The notes under the pieces are model-generated. The model did no database searches, was not told where the DNA came from, and worked only from the letters and a program-made list of their open reading frames with translations. Of a DNA stretch of 25,866 bases, positions 6,335-14,338 are shown one piece after another (positions within the stretch are counted from its first letter, which is position 1; the number at the start of each line of letters is the position of its first letter). A program made the position numbers and the translations under genes. This DNA comes from a virus, in the IMG/VR virus record IMGVR_UViG_3300023196_000081, positions 1 through 25,866 of that record. One strand, written 5' to 3'.

Positions 6335-6696
6335 ATACCGCTGAATTCCAGCAGCAGCAGAGGCAGGTGCTGCAAGCAGAGCAAACGCACCAAGTGCAAA
6401 TCGATCAGGAACGTAAAGAAAGGAAAACCCAAATGGATAAGATGCAAAAAGATATTGAAGACATCGTCAAGGTGATGTCCCCCGCAGCCGACATTGCTGG
6501 CGGTATGCTGACCCGTTATGACATCCTGCAAATCATCAACAAGTCAGTCACCCAAGGTGCATTGATGGGTTGGCATAGGTCTTTCGTATTTCACGATAGG
6601 AAGGCCAAACTAACCCAGCTTGAGCAGGAGAATCAAATCCTGATGGATAGGGTCAAGGAGCTGGAGATGGAAGTCTTAGCGAGGCAGGGTAAGTAA
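6331..6696 (+). CDS. Coiled-coil early protein, unknown function
   Basis: This 121-residue protein has two coiled-coil stretches. The Gln/Lys/Glu-rich N-terminus (about 5-50) and the C-terminal KLTQLEQENQILMDRVKEL segment (about 92-117) flank a less polar middle with AADIAGGMLTRYDILQIIN. Such a layout suits an oligomer or adaptor. No known domain is recognised. The start overlaps the previous stop by four bases, and its stop overlaps the next start (TAATG at 6694-6698). Confidence 0.75.
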   Translation: MNTAEFQQQQRQVLQAEQTHQVQIDQERKERKTQMDKMQKDIEDIVKVMSPAADIAGGMLTRYDILQIINKSVTQGALMGWHRSFVFHDRKAKLTQLEQENQILMDRVKELEMEVLARQGK

Positions 6697-6905
6697 TGCC
6701 AAGGCCAAAGTCCGAATTGACAAATCAGGACGTGTTCATCCACGTCCGCGTCACGCACTTGCAGCGGGTGGCTTTCAAGGAGCTGGGTGGCGCTAACTGG
6801 TTGCGTAGGCTATTGCGTGAGAAAATATCATTGACTACCTTCTACAGAGGAAAAGATGAAATTACTATCACGCGCACCAAGTCTAACCAAGACGAATACG
6901 ACTAG
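6696..6905 (+). CDS. Possible ribbon-helix-helix DNA-binding early protein
   Basis: This 69-residue protein starts MPRPKSELTNQDVFIHVRV. A basic N-terminus is followed by a short alternating strand (VFIHVRV, 13-19), then helix THLQRVAFKELGG and helix ANWLRRLLREKI. Strand-helix-helix in about 35 residues is the plan of Arc/MetJ-type ribbon-helix-helix repressors, so it may be a small early regulator. This is a pattern match, not a confirmed family. Translation is coupled to the upstream coiled-coil gene by a one-base stop/start overlap. Its last 50 bases overlap the start of the following gene. Confidence 0.7.
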   Translation: MPRPKSELTNQDVFIHVRVTHLQRVAFKELGGANWLRRLLREKISLTTFYRGKDEITITRTKSNQDEYD

Positions 6906-7050
6906 GCTGACAGATGCAGAAATCGAGTACATCTATAAGTCCATCATGTTCAGACCTGATGGCACTTACGCACTCCTCAATCGGCAGCCTTACTTGGTGC
7001 TTGCCAGAGCCATTGAGAAGGCCATTGCGGAGAAAAACAGGTGCGCTTGA
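6856..7050 (+). CDS. Small early protein, unknown function
   Basis: This 64-residue protein starts MKLLSRAPSLTKTNTTRLTDA. The ATG at 6856 has a good ribosome-binding site (AGAGGAAA) ending four bases before it, inside the previous gene, so a 50-base overlap is accepted. The folded part seems to begin at TDAEIEYIYKSIMFR and is helical, and the N-terminus is basic. No known domain is recognised. The end overlaps the next gene by ten bases. Confidence 0.65.
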   Translation: MKLLSRAPSLTKTNTTRLTDAEIEYIYKSIMFRPDGTYALLNRQPYLVLARAIEKAIAEKNRCA

Positions 7051-7229
7051 TACTCATCCTGCTTGCGCTATTGATGGCAGTCCTAGTGACCGCCAGCGAG
7101 GACTATCGTGATAGGCCCAAGTGCATTAAGTGGCGAGCCAAGGATGGTGATTACTGGGGAGGTCAGTCCGTCTGCCTTGAGTGGTCCAAGCCCAAAGATA
7201 CAAACAAAGTGGGTAAAGATAAAGAATAA
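7041..7229 (+). CDS. Small exported or membrane-anchored early protein (GTG start)
   Basis: This 62-residue protein starts at a GTG (7041) with GGAG nine bases upstream. It has a hydrophobic leader (MRLILILLALLMAVLVTAS) that reads as a signal peptide or anchor, cleavable near residue 18. There is no lipobox cysteine. The mature part is about 43 residues with only two cysteines (C28 and C45), which could form one disulphide in the periplasm. A stretch rich in Lys and Asp closes the protein. Its role is unknown. An early exported phage protein may alter the envelope, for example in superinfection exclusion, but that is speculation. Confidence 0.6.
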   Translation: MRLILILLALLMAVLVTASEDYRDRPKCIKWRAKDGDYWGGQSVCLEWSKPKDTNKVGKDKE

Positions 7230-7320
7230 AGACCCCAAATGCGAAAGATTAGGAGTCTGTCAATCACTATTGACACCATCATGCCCGACAGGGTTTTGCA
7301 GAAATAAGGAGACAACATGA
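7144..7320 (+). CDS. Possible cysteine-rich mini-protein, start uncertain
   Basis: In a frame offset from the exported-protein gene, an open frame ends with PKCERLGVCQSL and then four more turns containing two further cysteines (SCPTGFC). Its TGA (7318-7320) overlaps the ATG of the next gene (ATGA), a hallmark of real genes in this block. Only the segment after 7229 is free of other coding. The first usable ATG in frame is at 7144 and has no proper ribosome-binding site, so the start is uncertain. A frameshift from the upstream gene or a non-standard start cannot be ruled out. If real, it may bind a metal. Confidence 0.35.
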   Translation: MVITGEVSPSALSGPSPKIQTKWVKIKNKDPKCERLGVCQSLLTPSCPTGFCRNKETT

Positions 7321-7490
7321 ACGATAAAGAACTGGCATTTGAGTATATTGAGGACATGGCAAACCGCCGACCAGAGGAGGAAGGTGACCATGCTGCACCT
7401 AGTCAACTTGAACGTAACTTCTGCCCACGATGCGGAAAGCGTACTAAAGACTCCACCACCATTCACACCTGCACGCCACCGCGGGACTAG
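7317..7490 (+). CDS. 57-residue zinc-ribbon-like protein
   Basis: ATG at 7317 follows a strong AAGGAG site (7305-7310). The 57-residue product begins MNDKELAFEYIEDMANRRP and has FCPRCGKR (C36, C39) followed by IHTC (H50, C52), a compact zinc-binding knuckle. The N-terminus is acidic. Similar short proteins with one CPxCG zinc knuckle are frequent in early regions of proteobacterial phages and have no assigned function. It is the last gene of the plus-strand block and ends 17 bases from the end of the converging late operon. Confidence 0.75.
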   Translation: MNDKELAFEYIEDMANRRPEEEGDHAAPSQLERNFCPRCGKRTKDSTTIHTCTPPRD

Positions 7491-7507
7491 CCTCGCCAGT
7501 ATGTGGG

Positions 7508-9589
7508 TTAGTCTCCTAATAAGCCTGGTACTGCTCCACCCGCACTTGCAGAGTAACCTGCTGCCCGTGTCTGTTGCTGCATTGCCCTACGCATCAGCTC
7601 ATCCATGACGGGATTTAATCCCATGAGGTAAGCATTCTGCTCTGCTGCATTAGTACCCAGAGTACGCCTTGCAATCTCCTCTGCCACATTAGCATTGATG
7701 CCCTGCATACGTGAACCAGCTTGACGCATCAAGTTAGATGCACCACCCATCAAATCACCTCGCAGCATCTGCACACCCGCACCTAATAACTCTGTTGGTG
7801 CTGGCCCAGTAATATCAGCAATATCCTGTTCAATTCGTGCAGTTGGTGAGCCACCCTCTACTCGGCTACGAGTTATAGCCATCTGACGTTCACGGTCAAG
7901 GTTTTTGATTAGGCCTTCATAATTGAAAGTCTGGTTAGGCAATAGTGGTCCAACACCTTCTGCTGGTCCAAATACTGTTTGCAACCTGTCTTTCATTATC
8001 CCCTTGCTGAGATACTTGTCTGCAATGTTGGCGGTCTCCTTCTGGCTGTAGATGTCATCACGCAAATTCTGTATTGCACCTAGACGATACATCTCCTTCT
8101 CGCCCTCATTCTTTAGCTGTGCAATCTCACGGTTAATCTGTGATGGTGTCTTTTGCAGGAATCTGGCATTACCCATCTCCAGAGCATCCTTCAAGGCTGA
8201 CTCTCCAGAGAATGTATCCAATGCCTTCTTGTATACAGGCACTTTGTCTGTGATTGCATTTTCTAGTTCTAAACGTAAGTTGTTAAGGTCTCTTGCCTTC
8301 TCTGCACTACCAGCGCGTTTTGCCTCTGCATACATATCACCGACATACTTGTACGCCTTATCAAGCATCACCATGTCATTGTTAGGTATGTCGGCATACT
8401 GTGGCAATCGTTTGGCCTGTGCAATAGCAGCCTGTATATCCTTAGACTTGTCTAACAGATTTGTAATTGCTGGGCTTTCAATTTGACCGTAGGAGCGTGC
8501 AGCATCATAGAAAGGAGTCGCCGAATCCTTCCTGCGCTGCACGATGTCTGCGATAGCCTGGTCAATGTCAATCGCACCAGTCTTTGCCGCCTTGGTAATG
8601 TCCTCACCAATCCGTCCAGATGACTCTACAGCTCGTTGATATAAACCTTGGCGGGTAACGTCCTGCGCCCCCATTGGTATAGCCATAGCACCACGGGCAA
8701 GCCTTCTCATGGACTCACCGCCATAATCTGCAATGCTCTCAGGTTTTGCACCGTAACGTGCAATTAGACTCTGCTGCTCTCTGGTAAGTGCCTCTGGTGT
8801 TATCTCATTACGTGCCAATGCCCTTGCAATCAACTCATCAGCCTTGCTTGCTGCGCCTTTTGGTGTCACTATCCCAAGAGTTTCAAGCACCTTACGCCCA
8901 CCAGCTCCAGCGGCTGTGGTGGCTGCTGGTGTAGCACCACCAAGCACCCCGCCAACAGTTCCACCTATTGCAGCACCCATTGCCCTATTGCCCAATCCAC
9001 CCTCTGCGCCACCTGCTCCAGCGAGCGCACCTGTTGCAGCTCCATAGCCAAGGCCACGCCCCATCATGCTTAACAAGCCAGGTGCAACACGCGCTGTACC
9101 AGCCGCTGCCGCTGGTAATGTTGCGCCACCTGTGAATGGTGCTGCAATCAATGCCGCCGCAGTAGGAACCAATCCACCAGCCAATTCAGCAGCGAATGCC
9201 GTCTTAGGGTTTGCCTGTTCGTACTCTTTTATTCCAGCACGTACACGGGCAAGCTCCTTCTCATAGGGTGACTGTGCCTGTTTATTTAGAACCAAATTAC
9301 TTAATGTTTGATTTGCATCAAAAGCACTCATCCCACTTGACATTAAGGCCCGTGCAGCCGCCTCAATCTCATCAGCAGTATTAAATGTCAGACCCTGCAA
9401 TAATGGCCCCATCATTGTTGACTTGATGGGTTCAGCACCTAATTTTTGACGTGCGTTTATTGCTTGCTCAAACCGCGTTGGGGAGAACCCCTCCATCTTT
9501 AGATAGTCAGTAACCTCATTGGTGCTTGCACCCTGAGATTGCATCTTGCTGACGTTTCCAGTAATTCTGTCTAAATTTGATTCAGCCAT
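7508..9589 (-). CDS. Large internal virion/DNA-ejection-type protein
   Basis: This 693-residue protein is the last and largest gene of the late operon. Its region 131-230 is strongly Ala/Gly-rich with hydrophobic and glycine-zipper stretches (for example LAGGLVPTAAALIAAP and GAAIGGTVGGVLGG). The flanks are long helical, charged regions. This plan is common in the internal core proteins of podoviruses, which leave the head and form a channel through the envelope. It lies in a block with three other virion-type genes. No lytic transglycosylase or peptidase motif is visible. Assignment rests on composition and position. No terminator follows, and the opposite early operon ends only 17 bases away. 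Confidence 0.7.
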   Translation of the reverse strand: MAESNLDRITGNVSKMQSQGASTNEVTDYLKMEGFSPTRFEQAINARQKLGAEPIKSTMMGPLLQGLTFNTADEIEAAARALMSSGMSAFDANQTLSNLVLNKQAQSPYEKELARVRAGIKEYEQANPKTAFAAELAGGLVPTAAALIAAPFTGGATLPAAAAGTARVAPGLLSMMGRGLGYGAATGALAGAGGAEGGLGNRAMGAAIGGTVGGVLGGATPAATTAAGAGGRKVLETLGIVTPKGAASKADELIARALARNEITPEALTREQQSLIARYGAKPESIADYGGESMRRLARGAMAIPMGAQDVTRQGLYQRAVESSGRIGEDITKAAKTGAIDIDQAIADIVQRRKDSATPFYDAARSYGQIESPAITNLLDKSKDIQAAIAQAKRLPQYADIPNNDMVMLDKAYKYVGDMYAEAKRAGSAEKARDLNNLRLELENAITDKVPVYKKALDTFSGESALKDALEMGNARFLQKTPSQINREIAQLKNEGEKEMYRLGAIQNLRDDIYSQKETANIADKYLSKGIMKDRLQTVFGPAEGVGPLLPNQTFNYEGLIKNLDRERQMAITRSRVEGGSPTARIEQDIADITGPAPTELLGAGVQMLRGDLMGGASNLMRQAGSRMQGINANVAEEIARRTLGTNAAEQNAYLMGLNPVMDELMRRAMQQQTRAAGYSASAGGAVPGLLGD

Positions 9590-9597
9590 GATTGCCT

Positions 9598-11031
9598 CTA
9601 TGGACGTGGTGTTAAGTTGTATCTAGTAACGGGGTTTGAGCTTGCAGATGCAGGTGCAGCACCACCACCTAAACGTCTTAGACGCTGATCTGCTGTCTCA
9701 ATGCGCTTGAATGGGTCATACACAACTTGATTAGGATTTAGTTGGTATTGTGTTGCTATATCGCTGTAACGGCTAACCAAATCCTGCGCAAGTGGTCGTT
9801 GCGACTCAATGATGTTACGTGATTGCTGCAAGAAATCTGATCGTGTCCTCTCACCAAGTCGTTCACCACTAAGTGCCTTGTTATACATATTCCTCACGGT
9901 ATCACTTACACCGCCAGCATTTTGTGCGGTAGCAAACTCACCCTCACGCACTACAGAGCCAGGGTCAAGCACCTTCATAAATCCATAGACTAATGCAATA
10001 TCACCAGCAGGTGAGTTGTTTGTCGCAGCAGTCTCAATCTTTTGATAAGCCTGTGACAGCTCATTAAATGGTTTTGCTTGCGCTTGGAATTCAGCACGTA
10101 AATCCTTCTCATTACCAAACGGTGGCTTTGGCACACCTGGTATCAATGGGACTGGTCCAGCAACTTGTGCTGCCTGTGGTCTACGTGGCACATTCTCAGG
10201 TGTCACGGCTGGTGCTGCTGGCATTGCTGACCGTGGCAAGTTAGCACCGCCACCACCACCACCAACAGCGAAATAACCACCTTCAGCACTACCAACAACA
10301 GTTGGTGCAAGCGTCTTGCCAATCCTAGTGCCAGGTTGCATTGCGCTCTCATCGACAAACACTACACCGCCACCAGTATCAACAGGTTTAAGGACTCGTG
10401 CTGGGCCAAAGCGTGAATCTGTAACAAACGATCCGTCTGACATTCTTTGGCCTAATACATTCTTGTTTTGTATTGGGTCAAATACAGATGACGGTGTACC
10501 AACTGGGATTGGTTTAGGCGCTTCTTCTGCGCTCATGGGGATAGAGCCACCAGTCTCAGTCCGTATGCGATACGTTCCGTCTGATGCTAAATATGGTTCG
10601 CCAACGGTCTTAACTTTAGTTGGTTCTAGTTGGCGTTTAAGCACCTCTGATAACAATGACGCTGGTGCGGTTGCGACAATCTTTGCCTGTTGGTCAGTTA
10701 ATCCATAATTTGATGGGTTATTAAGAATGTCTGTTTTTAGGAATTGATTTTGTTTCTGCTCATCCAGCTTCTGCTTGGTCAGCAACTGCGCCAATGCACC
10801 CTGCTGCGCTGATTCATAGCCCCTCTGACCAGCCTCATACGCACCGCCTAGAGCCTGACCAAAGCTAATGGGAACTGGACTCCTACCGCTTGATTTAAGT
10901 AACGATGACGCAATAGCCATCAAGCCCTGCGTATTCATTCTTGATACTTGCTCTGGCGTAAGGTAGTCGCTTAGACCTTGGTCTTCACCACCAAAAATAT
11001 TGCCTAATAATCCGTCAAATGTAGTTGCCAT
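9598..11031 (-). CDS. Internal virion or tail-associated structural protein
   Basis: I place the start at ATG 11029-11031 (MATTFDGLLGNIFGG), giving 477 residues. GAGGT lies five bases before it, whereas the longer frame begins with an unsupported TTG. The N-terminal half is Gln/Ala/Gly-rich and helical. The middle has a six-glycine run. The C-terminal third contains DIALVYGFMKVLDPGSVVREG, a conserved-looking segment that I associate with podovirus virion proteins. Function is inferred from location between two glycine-rich ejection-type proteins; no enzyme motif is seen. Confidence 0.7.
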   Translation of the reverse strand: MATTFDGLLGNIFGGEDQGLSDYLTPEQVSRMNTQGLMAIASSLLKSSGRSPVPISFGQALGGAYEAGQRGYESAQQGALAQLLTKQKLDEQKQNQFLKTDILNNPSNYGLTDQQAKIVATAPASLLSEVLKRQLEPTKVKTVGEPYLASDGTYRIRTETGGSIPMSAEEAPKPIPVGTPSSVFDPIQNKNVLGQRMSDGSFVTDSRFGPARVLKPVDTGGGVVFVDESAMQPGTRIGKTLAPTVVGSAEGGYFAVGGGGGGANLPRSAMPAAPAVTPENVPRRPQAAQVAGPVPLIPGVPKPPFGNEKDLRAEFQAQAKPFNELSQAYQKIETAATNNSPAGDIALVYGFMKVLDPGSVVREGEFATAQNAGGVSDTVRNMYNKALSGERLGERTRSDFLQQSRNIIESQRPLAQDLVSRYSDIATQYQLNPNQVVYDPFKRIETADQRLRRLGGGAAPASASSNPVTRYNLTPRP

Positions 11032-11038
11032 ATTTACC

Positions 11039-11791
11039 TCACCCAAACATTCCAAGCAAACCGCCTATACCTGCACCAATACCTGTCCCAATGCCAGGAA
11101 CCATACTACCAATCTTAGCCCCCGCTAATGCACCGCCTAACGCCCCAGAGGCAGGGTTTGTATAGAATGGGGTTGATGTCGTCATGCCCAAATTGGGTAA
11201 CCCTTGACCCAAACCGCTTTGAGCAATCTGCAACTGCTGCAATGGTCGGTTACGGATGGCATCGTACTGCTGTTGCATTAACTGCCTACGCACATCACCC
11301 AGCCCCAGAACGGTCTGACCGCCTTGAATGGCCTGTTGGCGTGCGTACTGTGCGAGCTGCGCTGCCCTGTCATAGCCTTGGCTACGGAGGCCAGCGGCTA
11401 GGTCACCAGCAGTCTTTGCATAGCCAACATCCGTGGTGGCACGCTGGACACCCTCACGCGATCCACCAAAGGCTTTGGCTGCTATGGCTCTTGCAGCATT
11501 ACTGCCCTGTGCAATCTGACGCTGTTGCTCCAAGTCAGCCATTGAGCGATTGATAACGTCCTGCGTGTACGGATTCTGGAACCCCGCAATGGTCTCGCCC
11601 GTGAATGGTGTCATGGACTCATTGACTATCTGCTGCTCCCCCGCTGTATATAGTGGGTTGAATCCAGCAAACTCCTGCACAGGCAATCCAGCCGCTACGC
11701 TACGTGCTTGATTAAGGTTAGCAAGGTACGCCGCCTTTAGATCGGGGTCTATGCTCTCCGTTTTTGTTTGTGTGCCGCCGCCTTTGCTCAT
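11039..11791 (-). CDS. Glycine-zipper internal/ejection-type virion protein
   Basis: This 250-residue protein has a polar N-terminus (MSKGGGTQTKTESIDPDLKA). The middle is helical and Gln/Arg/Ala-rich, with NPYTQDVINRSMADLEQQRQ and FGGSREGVQRA. The C-terminus (about 216-250) is a pure glycine zipper with repeated GxxxG spacing. That tail can insert in membranes. The arrangement is frequent in phage virion proteins that are injected with DNA, as with P22 ejection proteins. Its TGA at 11039-11041 lies just before the next gene's ribosome-binding site. Confidence 0.7.
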   Translation of the reverse strand: MSKGGGTQTKTESIDPDLKAAYLANLNQARSVAAGLPVQEFAGFNPLYTAGEQQIVNESMTPFTGETIAGFQNPYTQDVINRSMADLEQQRQIAQGSNAARAIAAKAFGGSREGVQRATTDVGYAKTAGDLAAGLRSQGYDRAAQLAQYARQQAIQGGQTVLGLGDVRRQLMQQQYDAIRNRPLQQLQIAQSGLGQGLPNLGMTTSTPFYTNPASGALGGALAGAKIGSMVPGIGTGIGAGIGGLLGMFG

Positions 11792-11811
11792 ATTAGTACC
11801 CCTTTATTTAT

Positions 11812-12486
11812 TTAATATCCAAGCCCAGAAGTTCCGTCACCTGGACTAAATCCATAACCGCCATCAAGGCCACCACTATCGTAACTACCAAGTAGACCGC
11901 CAAGCGCATTTTCATCTCTTGCATTTGCTAGTGCATTAGCCATTGCCTGTTGAGCGTCAATAACTGCTGTATTTCCAGTAGTATTAGGCGTAATCATTCC
12001 AGCAGGTGCTAATGTCTCTGGTGCGTTAAAGGTTGAGTTAGGGTTAATACCTTGAGCAATTAATGCCTGATCTTGCACAAAGCCTGGAACCATTGCATTT
12101 TGCAGCATACCCAAAGTAGTAAAGCCAAATGCGTTCTGCAATCCTTGCGTAATAGCTGCCATCGTTGGATTATCAGCATAGTATGCCGCCTTCTCGTTAT
12201 CCGATAACGTACTCCAACTTCCAGGTGCTGCCTCTTGGTCATTCCCACCACCACCTCCATAGCCAATGCTTGCGCTGTTACCTAGCAATCCTGCTGGTGC
12301 TGTCATTACTCTTGGCTTATAAATCTCAGGGTCATAGCCACCAGTACCCATGTAAGGGTTTGCTAAATTGGCATACGGATTCTGGAATGCTGGCATACGT
12401 GACATGATGTCAGCGTATGGGTCAAAGGTCTGATAGATAGACCTATTCCGTTGCCGTCCTGCCAATAAATCATCATACAAAGACAT
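11812..12486 (-). CDS. Gly/Ala/Asn-rich virion-associated protein, unknown function
   Basis: This 224-residue protein starts MSLYDDLLAGRQRNRSIYQ. Composition is low-complexity, with many Gly, Asn, Ala and Tyr residues, a GYGGGGGND run near residue 75-83 and a Gly/Ser/Asp-rich end (GGLDGGYGFSPGDGTSGLGY). It looks partly disordered. No domain is recognised. It is co-transcribed with the GNAT-like gene upstream and the glycine-zipper protein downstream, so a minor virion or assembly role is likely. Confidence 0.65.
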   Translation of the reverse strand: MSLYDDLLAGRQRNRSIYQTFDPYADIMSRMPAFQNPYANLANPYMGTGGYDPEIYKPRVMTAPAGLLGNSASIGYGGGGGNDQEAAPGSWSTLSDNEKAAYYADNPTMAAITQGLQNAFGFTTLGMLQNAMVPGFVQDQALIAQGINPNSTFNAPETLAPAGMITPNTTGNTAVIDAQQAMANALANARDENALGGLLGSYDSGGLDGGYGFSPGDGTSGLGY

Positions 12487-12846
12487 TTACAACTCCTTAG
12501 TAAGAATAAACCACTTGGGGGAATATCCTTCGTCTTTCAAAAATGTTTTTTCCCAACCTTTACGCCCTGCAAGGGACACTCTGGTGCAACCATGCGACTT
12601 AGCCCAAGACTCGATGACTGGTCGCATCGCCTTGAGTTCATCGAGGTTTCCACCAGCAAGGAAATAATGTAAATCCTTGAGTCGTGGGTAGACAATGATC
12701 TCAGTTATCACTACGGAATCAGGTGCATCCCAACATTGAAACCTGTTGGCCTTCACCCCTTCCGCTATGTCCTCTATTGTATGCGTACCGCCAGAATATG
12801 CTAGTGCCGCCTCAATATGCTTTCTCAGTCGCCAAAATTCATCCAT
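12487..12846 (-). CDS. GNAT-fold-like late protein
   Basis: This 119-residue protein begins MDEFWRLRKHIEAALAYSGG. VVITEIIVYPRLKDLHYFLAGG reads as two strands of a GNAT fold, followed by a helix and CTRVSLAGRKGWEKTFLKDEG and the final KWFILTKEL strand. Similar short proteins lie among internal virion genes of T7-like and other podoviruses and are often called acetyltransferase-like. A clear acetyl-CoA-binding (Q/R)xxGx(G/A) loop is not evident, so catalysis is doubtful. The start overlaps the stop of the nozzle-like gene by one base (TAATG). Confidence 0.6.
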   Translation of the reverse strand: MDEFWRLRKHIEAALAYSGGTHTIEDIAEGVKANRFQCWDAPDSVVITEIIVYPRLKDLHYFLAGGNLDELKAMRPVIESWAKSHGCTRVSLAGRKGWEKTFLKDEGYSPKWFILTKEL

Positions 12847-14327
12847 TACCGCTTACCTGCCGCCACCGCCTCCAGCCGTGGCACGCCTACACGCCAGTCT
12901 TCTAATACGCTACCCGTGTATCTTACCTTGACCTGACGACCTGTAAAGCGTACGTCAGTAGGCTGCGAGGCTGCGTAGGGTCCGAATGTTGTCTCGGTGG
13001 ACATCGGGTACATCCGAGTCTTGAAGGACACCACCACCTCGCCCAATGTCTGCTCATCGGGAATGATGCGTCTTACGTTCATCACGTTGTCACCGACACC
13101 AATCTCTAGCGGCCCTGTCTCTGCATACGGCTGCACGGAGTCATAGGCGTAGCCAGTCTCATGCTCGTAAATGTAGCCGTCAACCGACACCATAAGAGGA
13201 TTTGAGAATACACCTCGGTCTGTACCGCAGGTGCGAGCCAGCAGTCCAATAGCCCAATGGCCTTCACGGTAGTTATAGCTTACGTAGGAGTCAACTTCAT
13301 TGGACGATACTGACGGATAGAACCACCACACCTCACCATACTGAGAATTGTGGACGGCATACACCTTAGATGCCTGATTCTGGTTGATGTTGCTAAACAC
13401 GTAGTCGCCAACATCGCACGGTAGTGGCTTGGCGTAGCCATCGTACTGCCAGAAGCCAGACCCAGACATCCAGACGGCAGCAGTCTCAATGACTGCAACT
13501 GCTTGTGTGGATATGACACCGCAACCAGCCCCTGCACGCTCAAATGAGTACACATAAGGTAGGCCAATGTAGGTGGCTGCGTGGCAATCCACGTCAGTCC
13601 AAATTAAATTTATCCCACGTAGGCGCTTGCCTGTCTTAATAGTCCCCGCCGTGGTCAACTCAAAGTCACCCGCCTGATTGGTAGATGATGGTGTCCATGT
13701 CGTGTTGTCCTCTTGGTCTGACCATGCCACCTTACGCGGGTTGCTACTGGCGCCCAAAGCAAAGACAAATCGCTCTGCTGTTGTCATTACGGCCTGACAA
13801 CCTGTTGGCGCGTTGGTGATGACCGCCGCAAGCGTTGGCGTGGTAAACCCTAACTGCCACTCGTACAGCTTGCCATCGGCATTAGAACAGGCCACAAGGT
13901 ACTCGCCCCAGTTGTCCAATGTCCACGTAGTAGCAGGAGTCAGGGAGCCTAAGTCTGGGCGTGCAACCCCGTAGTTGTAGTAACCATAGAATCCATAACC
14001 GTAACCTGTCTTGGCAGTTGCATCAGCAACTCCAGCCGTGAAACCTGACGGGGTGATGTCCTTGAGCGTACCCGCCTCGTTCATTACGTACAGCTTGGCG
14101 GCAGTACCCGCCACAATGTAGCGATCATTGCTATTGGTTCGCCACGCAATAAGGCCACGGGCAATGCCCGTCATCTGCGAGCTGCTGCGCTTAATCCATC
14201 CACCAATTGGGCGTAATGTATTCTCAAACCAGCGTACTAGGTTTGCATCGTAGTAACGTCCTACAGACTGGTACTCCGTGCCGTTACGGTACACGCCAGG
14301 TGGGAACTTTAGTTGAATTAAGGACAT
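12846..14327 (-). CDS. Tail nozzle/hub-like protein (P22 gp10-type, beta-propeller-like)
   Basis: This 493-residue protein starts MSLIQLKFPPGVYRNGTEYQ, followed by GRYYDANLVRWFENTLRPIGG, a start I associate with podovirus tail-hub or DNA-stabilisation proteins. The body is rich in short strands and repeated W/Y-containing segments (for example KVAWSDQEDNTTWTPSS and SYVSYNYREGHWAIG), consistent with a beta-propeller. A Tyr/Gly-rich patch lies at 108-120. In P22 the equivalent closes the portal channel and holds the DNA in. The family is inferred from sequence style and position in the tail region rather than from a catalytic motif. A one-base overlap couples it to the GNAT-like gene. Confidence 0.7.
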   Translation of the reverse strand: MSLIQLKFPPGVYRNGTEYQSVGRYYDANLVRWFENTLRPIGGWIKRSSSQMTGIARGLIAWRTNSNDRYIVAGTAAKLYVMNEAGTLKDITPSGFTAGVADATAKTGYGYGFYGYYNYGVARPDLGSLTPATTWTLDNWGEYLVACSNADGKLYEWQLGFTTPTLAAVITNAPTGCQAVMTTAERFVFALGASSNPRKVAWSDQEDNTTWTPSSTNQAGDFELTTAGTIKTGKRLRGINLIWTDVDCHAATYIGLPYVYSFERAGAGCGVISTQAVAVIETAAVWMSGSGFWQYDGYAKPLPCDVGDYVFSNINQNQASKVYAVHNSQYGEVWWFYPSVSSNEVDSYVSYNYREGHWAIGLLARTCGTDRGVFSNPLMVSVDGYIYEHETGYAYDSVQPYAETGPLEIGVGDNVMNVRRIIPDEQTLGEVVVSFKTRMYPMSTETTFGPYAASQPTDVRFTGRQVKVRYTGSVLEDWRVGVPRLEAVAAGKR

Positions 14328-14338
14328 GATTGATTATC

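Noticed and set aside
7491-7507. Bidirectional terminator where early and late operons converge
   Set aside because: Only 17 bases separate the stop codons and no hairpin with a T-run is seen there.
7339-7608. Plus-strand open frame running from the zinc-ribbon gene into the end of the late operon
   Set aside because: It overlaps the better supported 57-residue gene in another frame and reads antisense into the ejection-type gene; it has no clear start signal.
8844-9266. Plus-strand Ala/Pro-rich open frames
   Set aside because: They are the antisense reflection of the Ala/Gly-rich membrane-like part of the 693-residue protein.
11032-11055. Longer N-terminus for the virion protein at 9598-11031
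   Set aside because: The extension begins at TTG without a ribosome-binding site, while the internal ATG has GAGGT at the right distance.
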